NCBI RefSeq assembly: GCF_047495875.1
Contig: NC_092458.1
Location: 4,423,939 to 4,487,938 of the forward strand
Length of the DNA: 64,000 nt
Origin: Pithys albifrons albifrons
Taxonomy: Eukaryota; Chordata; Aves; Passeriformes; Thamnophilidae
Direction of reading: 5' to 3'
The position numbers were made by a program, and so were the translations under genes. The number at the start of each line of letters is the position of its first letter. Within the stretch, counting starts at the first letter, position 1. The notes beneath the pieces are model-generated. The model was not told where the DNA came from, ran no database searches, and worked only from the letters and a program-made list of their open reading frames with translations. This document shows positions 36,032 through 49,000 of this stretch, piece after piece.

Positions 36032-36231
36032 TGGAGTTTGTTTTTATCTATTTCTAGAAATACATCCTCTGAAAAAATAAAAACATTTAGATTTTATGAA
36101 AACTACCAGAGGAAAAGCTTCAATAGGAAAAAATGAGACACTTGCTCCTGACAATCTGAGAAGTAATCCTGTGAAGGACAAAGTGGCTCCGTCATAGATA
36201 AGCCACAGCTGCTTGTGGCTAAGTACAAATA

Positions 36232-36925
36232 TCATAGAATCATTTAGTTTGTAAAAGACCTGTTAGATCAAGATCACCAAGTCCAGCTGTAAACTTAGCA
36301 CTGCCAAATCCACCTCTACATGTTCTTAAGTGCAACATTCACATGTCTTTTAATTGCCTCCAGGGGTGGTGACTGCACCAATTCCACAGACAGCCTGCTC
36401 CAATGCCTGACAATCCTTTCAGTAAAGAATTTTTTTCTAATATCCAATCTAAATCTGTCCTGGTGCAACTGGAAACCATTTTTTCTAATCCTGTTGCTTG
36501 TTATTCAGGAGAAGGTACCAACCCCCACCTCTCTACAACCTTCTTTCAAGTAATTGTAAAAAGCAATATGGTCTCCCCTCAGCCACCTTTTCTCCAGGCT
36601 AAACATCCCCAGCTCTCTCAGCCGCTCCTCACAAGACCTGTGCTCCAGACCTTTCATGAGCCACATTGCCCTCCTCTGGACATGCTCCAGCACCTCAATG
36701 TCTTTCTTGTAGTGAAGGGCCCAAAACTGAACACAGGATTTGAGATGTGGCCTCACCAGTGCTCAGTACAGAGGGACAGTCACTGCCCTGGTCCTTCTGG
36801 CTGGAGTATTCCCGATACAAGCCAGGGTGCCACTGGGCTTCTTGACCACCTGGGCACGCTGCTGGTTCATGTTCAGCCATTGTCAACCAGCACCACCAGG
36901 TCATTTTCTGTCAGGCCGTGGCAGA
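36232..36925 (-). mobile_element. CR1 LINE copy, about 0.7 kb
   Basis: Reversed CR1. The 3' octamer ATCATAGAATCA is at the left end, then the conserved GACCTGTTAGATCAAGATCA and CCAGTTGCAC-type landmarks. The C-terminal coding part follows on the minus strand at 36756-36505 ([20 protein letters not shown], then [16 protein letters not shown]). The 188-codon plus-strand frame at 36403-36969 is antisense to this and not a gene. Confidence 0.87.
36505..36756 (-). pseudogene. CR1 ORF2 C-terminal remnant
   Basis: An open frame of 83 codons matching the conserved CR1 tail region: [21 protein letters not shown] and [20 protein letters not shown]. The upstream RT domain is absent, so the remnant cannot function. 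Confidence 0.82.
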
Positions 36926-37142
36926 ATTATAAATGCTGTGAAAGTCTCAAGGTGAAGTTGCTACTTTGAACTTCTAACCTGGTTTTCAGCATAATGAATT
37001 TCATTATGTTTTAATGCAGAGGAAGCTACCAGAACATTGATAGGTATTAATTTAAGTCCTTCATTACACTAGAATTTCAGATCAGTGAAGATTCTGTCTT
37101 AAAGAATGAATATGTGTGTTTTACATATATATATATATACAC

Positions 37143-37173
<31 letters not shown>

Positions 37174-38159
37174 GATATATACAGATATATATGTGTGTAC
37201 ATATGTATATGTGTATATATATATACACACAAATGTGGTTTATTCTTGTTTCATTGAAAGGAATGGAAAAACTGCACTGACCTCAATAGCAGAACATTCA
37301 TATTTGTAGATTTTCTAGAAGTAGGATGTCTCAAAATAAGGTGTTCTTCAAGTGTCTCATCTGAAAAATCCAAAATAATATAAGAACTACAAATAATAGT
37401 AATAAAAACTATATTTTCAGAACTCATGTGATTTCTATCATTTGGATATGACTTTTTTTGAAGCACTTAATTTTCAAAGATGCCTTCCACTGTCTTTTGA
37501 AATTGAACTTTAGAGGCATCTTCAATGGGCATCCCACACTTGGGCAAAATAAAGGCAATGGGCCTACCTGACAAAACACTCAGTTGCCAGTGTAACTACA
37601 AGACATTTTACTAGGGGCGTGATGTTATCTGGAACTGAACAACATATATTTTCATTGGCATGAATGACCTCAAATGTGCTAGGAGAAGTTAGCCTTGATA
37701 CCAAAAGTATTTTTACATGTATTTACCATTGAACTTGTAGAGTAAATCAGAGAACAATATGGCCAATCCCATGTGCATTAAAGCTGATGTATACTAAGCT
37801 TAAAATGGGCAAATGCATAATCAGAAATTTCTCTAAATGAGAAGTTTAATTCATCCAGAAAACTTTGAAATCAAACATTCAGTAGCATGCAGCTGTCTAT
37901 ACAAAGTTTTGCACAAGGTGAATGCAAATGAAGGCAAAAGGAACAAAGGCAATAACATAAAACAGGGAAAATAATCCAGACAGAAGAATATTTAATGAGG
38001 ATCCAAGTGTTTTAGCCAGGCTAGGATATATGCATGACTCTATTCTAATAAAAAAAGGAATTATGAAATTTTCTATGGCATTAAACATAATACAGGAAAT
38101 CCTATAGTGTTGAAGAGCTTGACTCCCATTCTGATTTTCCTAAAGAAACACTGTTGTCG
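36926..38159. other. Unique DNA with a dinucleotide repeat
   Basis: Only the AT/CA-rich microsatellite at 37121-37230 stands out. Confidence 0.5.
37121..37230. repeat. Mixed (TA)n/(CA)n microsatellite
   Basis: Alternating blocks of TA and CA/TG dinucleotides with a few GATATA interruptions over about 110 bp. Confidence 0.92.
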
Positions 38160-39030
38160 GGATCACTGATGGTGTGATACACCTGTTGGCTGGTTGATAG
38201 ACCTGAAGGCTGCATTACCATGAATAAAGGGACCTTGATAGGCTGCAGAGTTGGGTGGAGAGAAACCTATTGGTGTTCACCAAAGGCAAGTGTAGTGTAC
38301 TGCACCTGGGGAGGAATAAACCCAAGTAACAGCACAGGCTGGGGGTCTGACTGACTAGAGAGAAGCTATGAGGAAAAGAACCTGGGAGTCTTTGTGGATG
38401 ACAAGTTGACTATGAGTCAGCAGCATGCCCCTGTGGCCAGGAAGTATTCTGGGGTGCCTTGGAAAGACCATGGCCAGCAGGTTGATGGAGGCGATCCTTC
38501 CCCTCTATTTGGCCCTAGTGAGTCCACACCTGGAGTACTGTGTTCAGTTCTGGTCTGCACAGTTCAAGAAAGGCAAGAAGCTACTGGAGAGGGTACAATG
38601 GAGGGCCACAAAGATAATTAGAAGTCTGGAATGTCTCTTCTCATATGGAGCTGGTCATGTTTAGCATAGGAAGAGAAGAATGAGAGGGGATCTCACTAAT
38701 GCATATAAATACCTCAAAGATAGGTGACAAGAGAATGGTGTCAGACTCTTTTCATCTGTGCCCAGCTACAGGACAAGGAGCAATGGCTACAAATTAAAAC
38801 AAAAGAAGTTCCGCCTCAACGTGAGAAAAAAATTCATTACATTGAGCGTGGCAGAGCACTTGGACAGGATGCCCAAGGAAGTTTTGCAGTCTCCCTCTAT
38901 GGAGGCATTCAAAAGCCCCCTGGACATGTTCTTGTGCAACCCGCTCTAAGTGACCCCACCATGGTGGTCAGGTTGGACTAGATGATCTTCAGAGGTCCCT
39001 TCCAATCCTAACAATTCTGTGATTCTATGA
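38160..39030 (+). mobile_element. CR1 LINE copy, about 0.85 kb with intact 3' end
   Basis: Plus-strand CR1 ending precisely in ATTCTGTGATTCTATGAT (39013-39030). Earlier landmarks are GTACTGCACCTGGGGAGGAATAA (38298-38320), the CAGCATGCC region, CCACACCTGGAGTACTGTGT (38524-38543) and AGGTTGGACTAGATGATCTT (38970-38989). Coding remnants in two or more frames (38394-38664, 38724-38981) represent the end of ORF2. The 5' limit is uncertain; the match is convincing from about 38215. Confidence 0.86.
38425..38949 (+). pseudogene. CR1 ORF2 C-terminal remnant, frameshifted
   Basis: 38425-38664 encodes the [20 protein letters not shown] segment and [19 protein letters not shown]. After a frameshift, 38758-38949 encodes RTRSNGYKLKQKKFRLNVRK and the segment ending PLDMFLCNPL. 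Both match the conserved CR1 tail. The RT domain is missing. Confidence 0.8.
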
Positions 39031-40934
39031 TACAAAATAAGAACTAATAAATTCAAAAGAATGATCTGAGAACACCTAGTTCCAAAATGAGAAACTCACT
39101 CAAAACATTTAGCCTACAAGAGAACTGATGAGTAGTCAGAAGGAGAGGTGGGTGAGGTTTGTTGGTGGAAACTGCTGATTGAGAGAGAAACAATTCATCT
39201 TAAAAATAGAATAAAACTAAATTTAAATGATTAGTCTATTGTTCTTTTCAGATGTATTAATTTTACAAATTTATAGGCTCTTTCAGTAAAATAAAAAGTT
39301 AGTTCTTTAATCACAGGATGGGAGGAAAATATGTGTCCTTGTGATTACTCCTCTATGCCAGTGACTAAGGTGGACAGAACTAAACTCAATATTTTGGCAT
39401 TTTTGTACACCCAAACTATTGCAAAAGTGAAACCAAGCTTCTGGTTGTAACAGAAAAACACCATCACATCTTATTGCAGCAGTTTAAGATGTTATGAATC
39501 CAGAAATTCTGTCCTGCCTTTCTGACAGAGGTCAGTGCCCTTGCACTGCATCAGAAGAAAGAAACAACTGTCGCCTGGTCCCCATGTCCAGTGTGTTAAA
39601 TCCTGTACACTCTCCATTGACAGGTGAAGCTAAGAAGTCAAGATCTGCACTGCTGAGTTTCTGTTCAGTTTTATTGACTGCTGCAGGGAAAGTGCAACAA
39701 AGCAACACCTGAAATGTTTGAAACAGGAATTCTAGACATTTATCTGCAAAAATCACCATGCCATAATTAAGAAATGGAACCTAGTTTCAAAGATTCACTG
39801 TATTTAAATCTGTGAGAGGTATAGAATGCATTTTATTCAGACAGGAACGTAAGTTAACTTAGTTTATGAAGTTATTTCTGAGATTTCACATAATATGAAA
39901 GGTTTGTCTCTTTTGGAAATGGTTATTTTACTGCATGTATCAGTATTCTATGTCGGTTTAAAAACACTGCCTAATTAGTCTACTATTAAGAATTTCAAAA
40001 ATTTCCAACATATTTTATTTCAAGGTACATAAATAGAGGTAATCTCTTTTTTGTTATGGTAATATATATCTGCAGAAACTTACAAGAATGGACTTTCTCT
40101 CTTGTTTCAGTACAATTATTTGCCTTTGAATGGTAGAAGGAGAATAATCAAATTTATAATAAAGTGTTCTTGCAGAGGGATGGGATGGATTTCAGTCTTC
40201 ACTGATTATCTATTTCAAAGCAGTATATTTTCTGCTGTGGGAGTCAATATAAATAATTAATAATGAAAATGATACAGTGAAAATGTGCATACTAAAAAAA
40301 AACAAAACAAAACAAAACTGAAATCGAAATCAACGAACCAACATAATAAAACAAAAAAAATAAAGCAAGTCCTGTAACTTTGAATCATGCTAAATTGAGT
40401 TCAGATTGTATAATGCCTTTAGATTGAAAGACAGCTGAAGAACACCTGTTGAAATTTTTCTAGCAAAAAAGTTTCATTCGAAAATGCAAAATTCTGAAAT
40501 AGTAAATATTTTGCTAAAAGTAAATCACCTAGAGTTCATCAACTTTTTATGAACAGCAGACAGCAGATAAAGATCTGGAATCCTGGTGGGCTGTCACCTG
40601 CCACTCTGATTATCTAGTCAGTTGGAAAGGAACTCCTGGAAGCACAAGCTAATCATTCAGGAATCCCCACCTATGGATGAGCTTGTGCTGTTCCACACAC
40701 TTGGCCCATTCATTTGCAGCGTGTGAGCTTAGGGACACCTCTTGTTCCTTCTTTTCAAGGTTCTTCTTTATTGTTCTGGTGGATTTATTTTAGTCTGATT
40801 TCTGTAAGTCCATACCGGGTGAATCTAAAACTGTTCCAAACTAGAGCTGGATGTTTTTAATTTTTATTTTTAAATTTTTATCTAGTGATATGTAGAAAAG
40901 ATACATTTGGAAGCATTCTGTTAGAAGACGGTGA
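39031..40934. other. Unique DNA, nothing recognised
   Basis: About 1.9 kb. The 72- and 75-codon frames at 39494-39759 overlap on opposite strands and lack features. An A-rich (AAAAC)n tract lies at 40295-40317. Confidence 0.45.
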
Positions 40935-41217
40935 TCCTCCTCTCCTCTCCTCTCCTCTCCTCTCCTCTCCTCTCCTCTCCTCTCCTCTCCTCTCCTCTCC
41001 TCTCCTCTCCTCTCCTCTCCTCTCCTCTCCTCTCCTCTCCTCTCCTCTCCTCTCCTCTCCTCTCCTCTCCTCTCCTCTCCTCTCCTCTCCTCTCCTCTCC
41101 TCTCCTCTCCTCTCCTCTCCTCTCCTCTCCTCTCCTCTCCTCTCCTCTCCTCTCCTCTCCTCTCCCTCCCCTCCCCTCCCCTCCTCTCCCCTCCCTTCCC
41201 CTCTCCTCTCCTCTCCC
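40935..41217 (-). repeat. (TCTCC)n pentanucleotide array, about 45 perfect units plus degenerate end
   Basis: The perfect part is 40941-41165; units then change to CTCCC and mixed forms to 41217 and finish in a T-rich run. This is the same motif as the array at 12271 in reverse complement. The 115- and 116-codon frames across it are translations of the repeat. Confidence 0.97.
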
Positions 41218-42239
41218 TTTTTTTTTCTTTTATAAGTTAAAAGCTGAATTTACACAGTTATGGTGCATATTAAAATAATTACTTTTTCTTACTAGGGAGG
41301 AAAAAAATATTGCGTTTTTAAATACAGCACAATCAGATTCAGTTCAGAATTTCAATCTGCCTTTTGTGATATTCAGATACAGTGTTGCATCTTTAGGACA
41401 GATATTTTGGTGCAAAGCCTTTTATTTATCCCTTTCCAAAGGCAGAATCATAAACCAATTTTCCTTCTGTCTACTTTCAATAAATTACCTTATATGAAAA
41501 CAGCACCAACAAAGCACCTAAACATCCTGCCTTCTCTTAGAGAATTAGCATTTTTCCTTTGATGTGGTTCAAAGTGGGAAACCACATTAGTGTGGGATTC
41601 AGCCAACTTCTGCTATTGCACTGACATCAGCTGCAAAAAACTGCTTTGTATTGGCCTCTCTGACCAAATGTTGGCTTGGCATATTTTACAAAACAGAAGG
41701 AGTAGTAGGTGTAGCTTCAGTAAAATTCTGTCCTGAGGTCTTATCCTCTAAAACAGTTTCTCAGGCCATAATCAACTGAAATTTATTTGATGTGATCAAA
41801 CACAGGTCAAGAAGAAAACCTTGACTTGTATATTTGATATTTTTTAAACAGAAGAATGATTAAAGACAGGGATAGAATCCTGAGGGCTTGACAGGCCCAT
41901 TGCTCCTGCCAAAGGGTCTTTACACCACCTGGTCTACCCTATGGACAGCCACGGTGCAATGGCAGGGAATAAGGCTCAACTTCAGATACAGAAAGTTTTC
42001 TCCATATATTCCTGCGTATAATAACCCTATCACAAGTGGAAGTCAAAAATCTGATGCAAAAACTGTTTTTATAAGCCAAATAATAGTTACAAAACATGTC
42101 TAATGCTGTAGAATATAGTCACAGATCACAGTATAAATGATTTTTGTCACAACATATTTTGGATATTTTATAACTTGTCATATTTAAAGGAAGTTCTGAT
42201 GTGCAAAACTGAAGACAGTCTTAGCTATAGAAAATTGAA
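41218..42239. other. Unique DNA, nothing recognised
   Basis: About 1 kb without supported features. Confidence 0.45.
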
Positions 42240-42620
42240 GACCTGTGTATAACACTTATAGCACTTTCTATTGTGACCATTCCCTCCCAGAAGCCAGTTA
42301 AATTCTTTTTGAGTAGAAAGGAAATAGGGAAATAGGGAAGACACCAATCCAACCTAAAGAAACCAAATGAATCAAAACAAACACAATTAAAAACCTCAAG
42401 GAAGGGGAACAAGAATGAAACAATCTCACCCAGGACAGGAGAACCACCAGGCACCGGAGGGACCAGGCTTCAACTACCTCCTTCTAGCTCCTCAGCCAAG
42501 GAAGGGAAGAAGACACTACACCACTCCCCCACTGCTACGTGGAAGACACGTGTGGAATACTTGTAACTTCCTTAGATACAATGGTTACTGAGGAAGCCAT
42601 GGGTCAAACCATTACAAACA
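42240..42620 (-). mobile_element. Possible old LTR remnant, related in layout to LTR A/B
   Basis: Read on the minus strand it has the order TGTAATGGTTTGACCCATGG, then GTATTCCACACG, then GTGGGGGAGTGGTG, recalling LTR A/B (TGTTATGGGTTT, GTATTCCATACC, GTGTGGGAGTGGC). It lies between TGTGTATAACAC and CCATTACA. No duplication was found. The resemblance is partial, so this is tentative. Confidence 0.35.
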
Positions 42621-42737
42621 CCCAATGTCTAAGTGTATTAGAAAGGAATAATAAATGAGTTGCATTGCTGTGTTAGGTAGCAGTTAGAAAGAAAGGGGTT
42701 TAGCTATGGTGGCGACACTAACTTCATTGTCTGTCTT

Positions 42738-43056
42738 GTGTATGTATGTATGTGTGGCCAAACTTCGCGAACAAAGATTTGGGAAGGGCTGTCCCCACGT
42801 GGGTGTGCCCTTCCAGCCTGCACAGTGGATTTTAGGTGAGGCTCAGCGTGTGCAGAACTGGCCCCACCATTTCAGTCCTGAGGTTCATCTGCCACGGCCG
42901 AGCGAGCTTGGACAGTGCCAGTGAAGTCCTCAAGACTAGAACCTACAGCCCCCGGCATTTCCCAGAAGGTCTTCCATCCAAGTACTAATCCGGGGCTGAC
43001 CCTGCTTAGCTTCCGAGATCTGACGGGATTGGATGTCAGGGAGGCATTTAACTGCC
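42738..43056 (-). mobile_element. 5S-rRNA-derived SINE with RTE-like tail, copy 2 (13-bp target duplication)
   Basis: A full SINE of 319 bp, flanked by the exact 13-bp repeat CATTGTCTGTCTT (42725-42737 and 43057-43069), which is proof of LINE-type retroposition. On the minus strand it starts near 43056 with a degenerate 5S 5' end. It then has GATCTCGGAAGCTAAGCAGG (43021-43002), TTAGTACTTGGATGGAAGAC, and GGGGGCTGTAGGTTCTAGT. The ~130-bp body is shared with copy 1. The final ~50 bp contain CCCTTCCCAAATCTTTGTTC and GCGAAGTTTGGCC, which match the RTE LINE 3' end. The tail is a short (ACAT)n/(ATAC)n repeat at 42738-42754. Two CpGs of the TTCGCGAA core survive, suggesting it is younger than copy 1. 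Confidence 0.92.
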
Positions 43057-43069
43057 CATTGTCTGTCTT

Positions 43070-46000
43070 ACAGAGGAGAAGAACACTCATGTAAATCGGT
43101 TGTGAACAGTTGTGTGTTTTCCACCCAAAGGCTAGGGCAGATGGCAAGGTTCCAGGACTTTTTCTCATATCTTTTTCCCAAAGCATACATGAAAGATGGT
43201 GCATAGAGGACACACTCATGCTCTCTGATCAGGGACTATGCTTGTCTGAGCAAATGGTGTGGGGATGAAGGCCCAATTTGAGTCCTGGCATGACTTTGCA
43301 ACACAAGGACAAAGTCCAACAGTTCATACCAAAATCCATCTCTGGTTAGGCAGCTTACTCATATTTGCTGGAATTTCTGAGCTCATATTCTCTGTTAATA
43401 TTTGTCTGTTATTTCAAAAGAAAAAAAAATAAGAGAAACAACACTTTTAGCTCTAGGGTGCTAGTTGCTATAAAACAAATAACCTTTCTTCAAAGCCTGT
43501 AACATTTCTCACAATAAACAGAAACTAAATATTCCACTATCCTTGAAGTCCTATTGTTCCATTTATAAGAAGCCCTGAGTATTTTGTCTCTCAAGAAAGA
43601 ATGCAGGAGTTGCAATTTTGTAACTCCTAGCAATCAAACAAACCAATAAAAAAATTAGAAAATACATTTCAGCCAAGCCTTTCTCCAATGTACAACCAAG
43701 ATTAACAGAATAATACTTTACATTTAATTGCATCCTTGGCATAAAATTCAGGTTCAAATTTTATACTTATTCATCAAATAATTAGGAGGATAGTATTCAG
43801 ATTAAAATCTTTCATTTATTGTGTAAACAGCACTATTTGTAAACAGAAAGTAGGTGTATATATACAAACCACTATTTGAAATAGCTTATTTTCAGAGATG
43901 CCTGTTTAGGAATGCTTGGGTGTGAACAAGGGTGAGCACATATAAGAAAACTGTTTTTATCTAGCTTAAAATCAGACCACAATGGCCTGGATGTTAAAGA
44001 GAAAGGATTTATTTTTGTTACTGGGTTCAAACACATACCTCATTTAAACATATATCTAGTCTAACCCAAAGGAAAAATTACAGCAACAAAAGTTAAGGCA
44101 TGTTTTGGAGCAGAACAAGTGAAGGAAAGCATGGCTCAAAGACTTCTCTGGTCTTTTCCACCCTAATTAAAAGCTTTTACTATTGTTAGTCTTCCCTGAA
44201 TTCTTCTATTCCTATCAATCTCCAGACTGAAGTTGTTCCGAAAGCAATTGAAAAGACTTCTTGTTTCAGTAACTAATTATGCTATGAATACTTCCCTAGG
44301 GGAGGTCTAAAGCCCAATAATTGAAGTAACTTTTATGAGAACATGCCCAGTGACTTTGCCTGCTGAGAGCTACATTGAAAGGCCTTGCCAAGCCAGGAGA
44401 TAGAGCAGATTCCCAGTGCTGTTAAAAAAAAAATCAGTTCATAGGCTTCAAAGCACTAGAACAGCTGAAATACTAAGTAGGTATGTGCAAGTCCTCATTG
44501 ATTAAATTTAAAGATGCTGTCAAATGATAGGATTTTCTACAATGTAAAGAATTTTTGATAAATAAACAAAAACAAAAATTTGTGCTGAAAGACAATGCGT
44601 TACTATGGCATCTTCTGACATTTTCCCTACATTCTCTTTATTGAAGAGTAATTGTGATCTATTTGTGAGCATACCTACTGAACAGCATTTGCTTCCCAGA
44701 GATCCTAAAAACTAATTATCATTGTTTGTTGGCAGATACTCAGTTGGCAAGTTTCATCCATATTTTTGCTGTCATTTCATATTACTCCACTTTTGCTATG
44801 TGTTCTTTACCTCCAGATATTTTTGTCATGCTAACATTTCTACTTTTCAATTATGCATGCAAATCCTTTTGTAATAGATATCTGCCACAAAGCACTTCCA
44901 TGCATCTCTCCATATGAAACAATTCTGGCCTTCTTTTCACAAATGAATTAAAATCTTTGTTGGAATGACCCTAACTTGCAGTAGATCTGCTGATCATAAA
45001 TGACTAAAACCAAGGGCAAGCCATTGCTGGAGCAGCCTGGTCTCCCAGCTGGTGTGAACTGGTCCAGTTCCATTCAACTGAAAGGATGTAGATTAGCCCA
45101 GCTTCATTGATTTTGCTGAAATTATGCAGTTTAACAACAGCTGAGAACTCAAGCCAAATGACAATATGATATAACTTAGAGTCTTTCTGGTTTTTTTCTT
45201 CGTGAAACTATTGCAGTTGCCACTTTGCATCAAAACATTCCTTAAATCCCTTTTATTTCCATAAGTTTTATTATATATGTATTCATATATTTTTGTCATG
45301 TTTAGGAGAATTGTAATTTCCAAATGGCTTATTTTGGTTATCATATAATAAAACACACTAGCTATCACACTGAACATCTTTACTGAAAGCTTTCAAAAAC
45401 TTAAACCTAAGTGAAAACTCTTTTTAAGGGCAAAGTAAGGTAACAAAACCAAAATAAAAATAAGCACCAAACAACATCAAAAAACGTACAAGAAAAGTAA
45501 GGCAAAGTGAGACATTTTCTTGCAAAGATAACATGGATGTGGAGATTCTGACTATTTCAGTAACCTCAGTTTCAACCCATTTGTGATTATAATCAGGTGA
45601 GACATATTACAGTCACCAACTAGGAATCTTTCTAGCTCTGGCCTACCTCTAAGATGAGTTTGTGAAAGCACATAGACTACACACAGGTAAACCATGAGGG
45701 GATATAACCAAGAGAGAAACTGACTTTGCCCAGGAGTAAGCAAGTAAGCAGCCTGTCTTATTCTAGAATGCAACACATCGTGATAGAAGACATCATGAGA
45801 AATGAGGAAATGTCTTTCCATTCACTATTTCACATCTGAACCTTCTTGTGATGCAATGGTGGAAAAATGTGAGAAATCTTTGTGCCTGAAACACCATACA
45901 AAATCTTTATATCAGTGTGGGGAAATGCAGATTCTTGATGCATTTTGATGGGGAAATGCAGATACCCCATGAAACATATAACTTTGCAGCTTCAGTTTTT

Positions 46001-49000
46001 ATGTTGCAGTGTATTCTTAGACTAATTTGTTGCTTACATAATTTACCTGAGTTTGATAAACCCTTTGATTTTCCTTTTGGATCAACTGCAATTTTTTTTT
46101 TTGTGAAGGTCATAAGTCTTAAACATATCTGAATCCTCAATTGTGAAAAATTCCCATAGGGTTATTCAGCATACAATTAATTTGTACTCTATTTAATTGT
46201 AATCTTAAATTATTTGCTCCTTTATGAACCTTTCAGCTTTACTTGCAGAAATTATTTATTGCAGGTTAAGTAAGAAAACAATGAAGCAAGAAGAAGTTAT
46301 CATTAGCATATGACACTCAGAGAATCAATAATTAATATTGAGTACAAAGGGGGGACACTGGTAATAATTTCTGAGCTATAGATGGCCTTGGATGATGTGC
46401 ATTATGCCATTTCTTTTAAAGCTGTATAACATCCATTTAGATAGTAGCAAGGCAGTCAATATTAAGCAGGAAGTGTAACAACAATGGATCCAGATAACAT
46501 ACTTGTAATATAACACAATACTGTTAAATAAGCTGGGATGTGATGGAAGAATGCCTAAATTAGTATCTTTACAGCTAATGTTTGCAGACTGCCTTCAGTT
46601 CACATTTTACTATAACTAAAAATAATTTATAAGGCTTGAAGTCAACAAAAAATGTCACAAGTAGTTAAGTCTAGCAATATGCAGCAAAAAAAAAACCCAA
46701 CCAAACACGAAAAAGCATGAACATTCAAAGCAGAAATGAAAAAGCTTCTCTAAGCAATGTGCTGCAACTCCTTGAGAGAAGACTGCATGTATCCTGCTTC
46801 AGTAAGCTCCCTAAGTGAGCTTACTGTTGAGTGAAAGTTCCTGTTGCCTGGGATACAACATAGAGGTAGAAATATTAATGAGATAGTCCCAGAACAGTTA
46901 AAGGCTAAAGGTCTGTTACTGGAGGAATATATACCTAAAAGGTCAGCAATGACAGTGAGGTCCACAGGTGAACGTGGGTGTAATTCAGGGTACCTGAACC
47001 TGGATGCGCATCTTTGCTTCATGCTGAGCTTACATCTAAAGAGAATATCAGCACATAACTGCTACCAAAAGGGAACTCTGTTTTCTCTGTTTCTACACTG
47101 CATGAAAGAAAACATAGGCTTTTAAACTGTTTGGACATGAATTAAAACAAAAGAAAGGTAAGAGACTCAAAGGTAAAGTGAACCTGAACTGTAACAGTAA
47201 CAGGAAAAAAAAAGATCTACGAATTTACCAATATGCAAGGTATTTCCATCACACTTTTAGAACATCTGTGTTTGGGTAGAGTTATTCGCCAGGAATAGCT
47301 CAATAGGAAGGAATGTTTACAACTGACTCCCTGAATTAATAGATATAGTGACCTGGGCCAAAATTTACAATCAGGGAAGGTGTGTTGAGCTCTTCATTCA
47401 GTGCCAGTTTGCAACAGTAAGGTAAACTGGTTAAATTCATCTATCTAAGTCATCATTTTTTTATTTTGAAATTAGAAAAAAATACATCTTACTGAGCATT
47501 TAGAAGCATATTTACCTGCATTATATAACTGCTGAACATCAACACTCTGGTCTAAACCAAATACACATGCAAAGGTTGCTCTTTTCAAGGTACAAATGAA
47601 AGCAATTCAACGCAGGCACACTGTTTCCACATATAAATTTAAAAAGCCTAGAAGAGGAAGAAAGGGAAAAGAGTCTGCAGAAGGGATAAAAATAAGCTTG
47701 ATACCTTCTTGGAGGTAAATTTAGGGTTATAGAAAACAGAATCCCCCCTTCTCTCACAGCAAAATATGACACATGTGACATTTATGGAAGTTGCTTCTAG
47801 AGTTTTGAAAGAGGTTCTGATGCTGTCAAGAGTAGCCCAATACTGTGTTGCAAATCTGACAGTCTCCAACTGAGTTGGTAGCAATATTAAGCCCAAGGTA
47901 ATGTATTACTCACTTTCCATAATAGCCAATGCTGATCTCTTCTTAAGTATTCCTTTAGGACACACAATAAAAAAAATCATGCAAATTTCAGCTGCTGTAT
48001 GCTGTTCTTGTCAGGAAGGTGTATAAATAAGACTGCATGATGCAAAAGATTAAGCAAGGTTTTTCATTAATGAGTACATATTTTTTCTCCTAAACATATT
48101 TATGTTTTCTTCATTTTTACTTACGTTCTTGTTGAATTTTTAGTCAGTTTTTAAAATAAGCAGCTGTCTGAGTGCAATTTATGCTTGAACAAATGTTTTG
48201 TATTTTTATTTTTAAAAAGTAAATAAAAAAGCAATCTGTCTTTGAGCGAATCAAAATCTGTACCTCCTGTCTGCTCTGATCAGATGCACTTCTTTAGTCT
48301 ATCCCAAGAACAGCTGATGGTGACATGACACTGAAAAAGGAAGTGCAGTCAACTCTTCTTTTTCTTGATACATGGTTTTGAGAACATAAATTTCCTTTCC
48401 TTAGCCAATAATTACTATATTTGTGCTTATTTATAATTCTGACTTCTCTTTTTATTTCCAAATGGAACTGTCTTTGAACTTGAAATTCATTCTGTGAGAC
48501 AGGTGAGAAAGAATTGGTGTATGGGATTTTCTGCAGACCCAGGAAGGAAGAGTCATCTTTCTTAGTGTTCTTGACTGTCCTTACAGATGTGATTTGGATC
48601 ACTCTAACATTACATTATTTATTTTCCTTTGACAACAACACATTTCACTGTCCTAATTCACAAATATGCTTGATATGAACTCCACAGGGAAAGGTATGAA
48701 AGGAAGAGAATACAGAAGGAAATAATTGCTGTTATAAAGACATCCATCCTTCAACACAGATATGATTTTTTGCAATGTTGAATTAAGAAAACATCATCTA
48801 GAAATGTATATTTTACTAGCATGAAAAATTGCAACTACAGTGACAGCATTCTTTTAGTTCTTCACAATTATGCTTGTGGCAATTATAATTAAAACAGATG
48901 CTATTGTGTATAAATAGCAAGCACATTTATCAGTCTCTTGATAAAAAAATAAATAATTCTCTATATGGTTTTAAATTTTCCTTGTTTTTATTTTTTAAAA

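Noticed and set aside
36403..36969. A 188-codon plus-strand protein
   Set aside because: Antisense to a CR1 ORF2 remnant; CR1 antisense strands often stay open.
40885..41278. Two leucine/serine-rich proteins
   Set aside because: Translations of the reversed pentanucleotide repeat in two frames.
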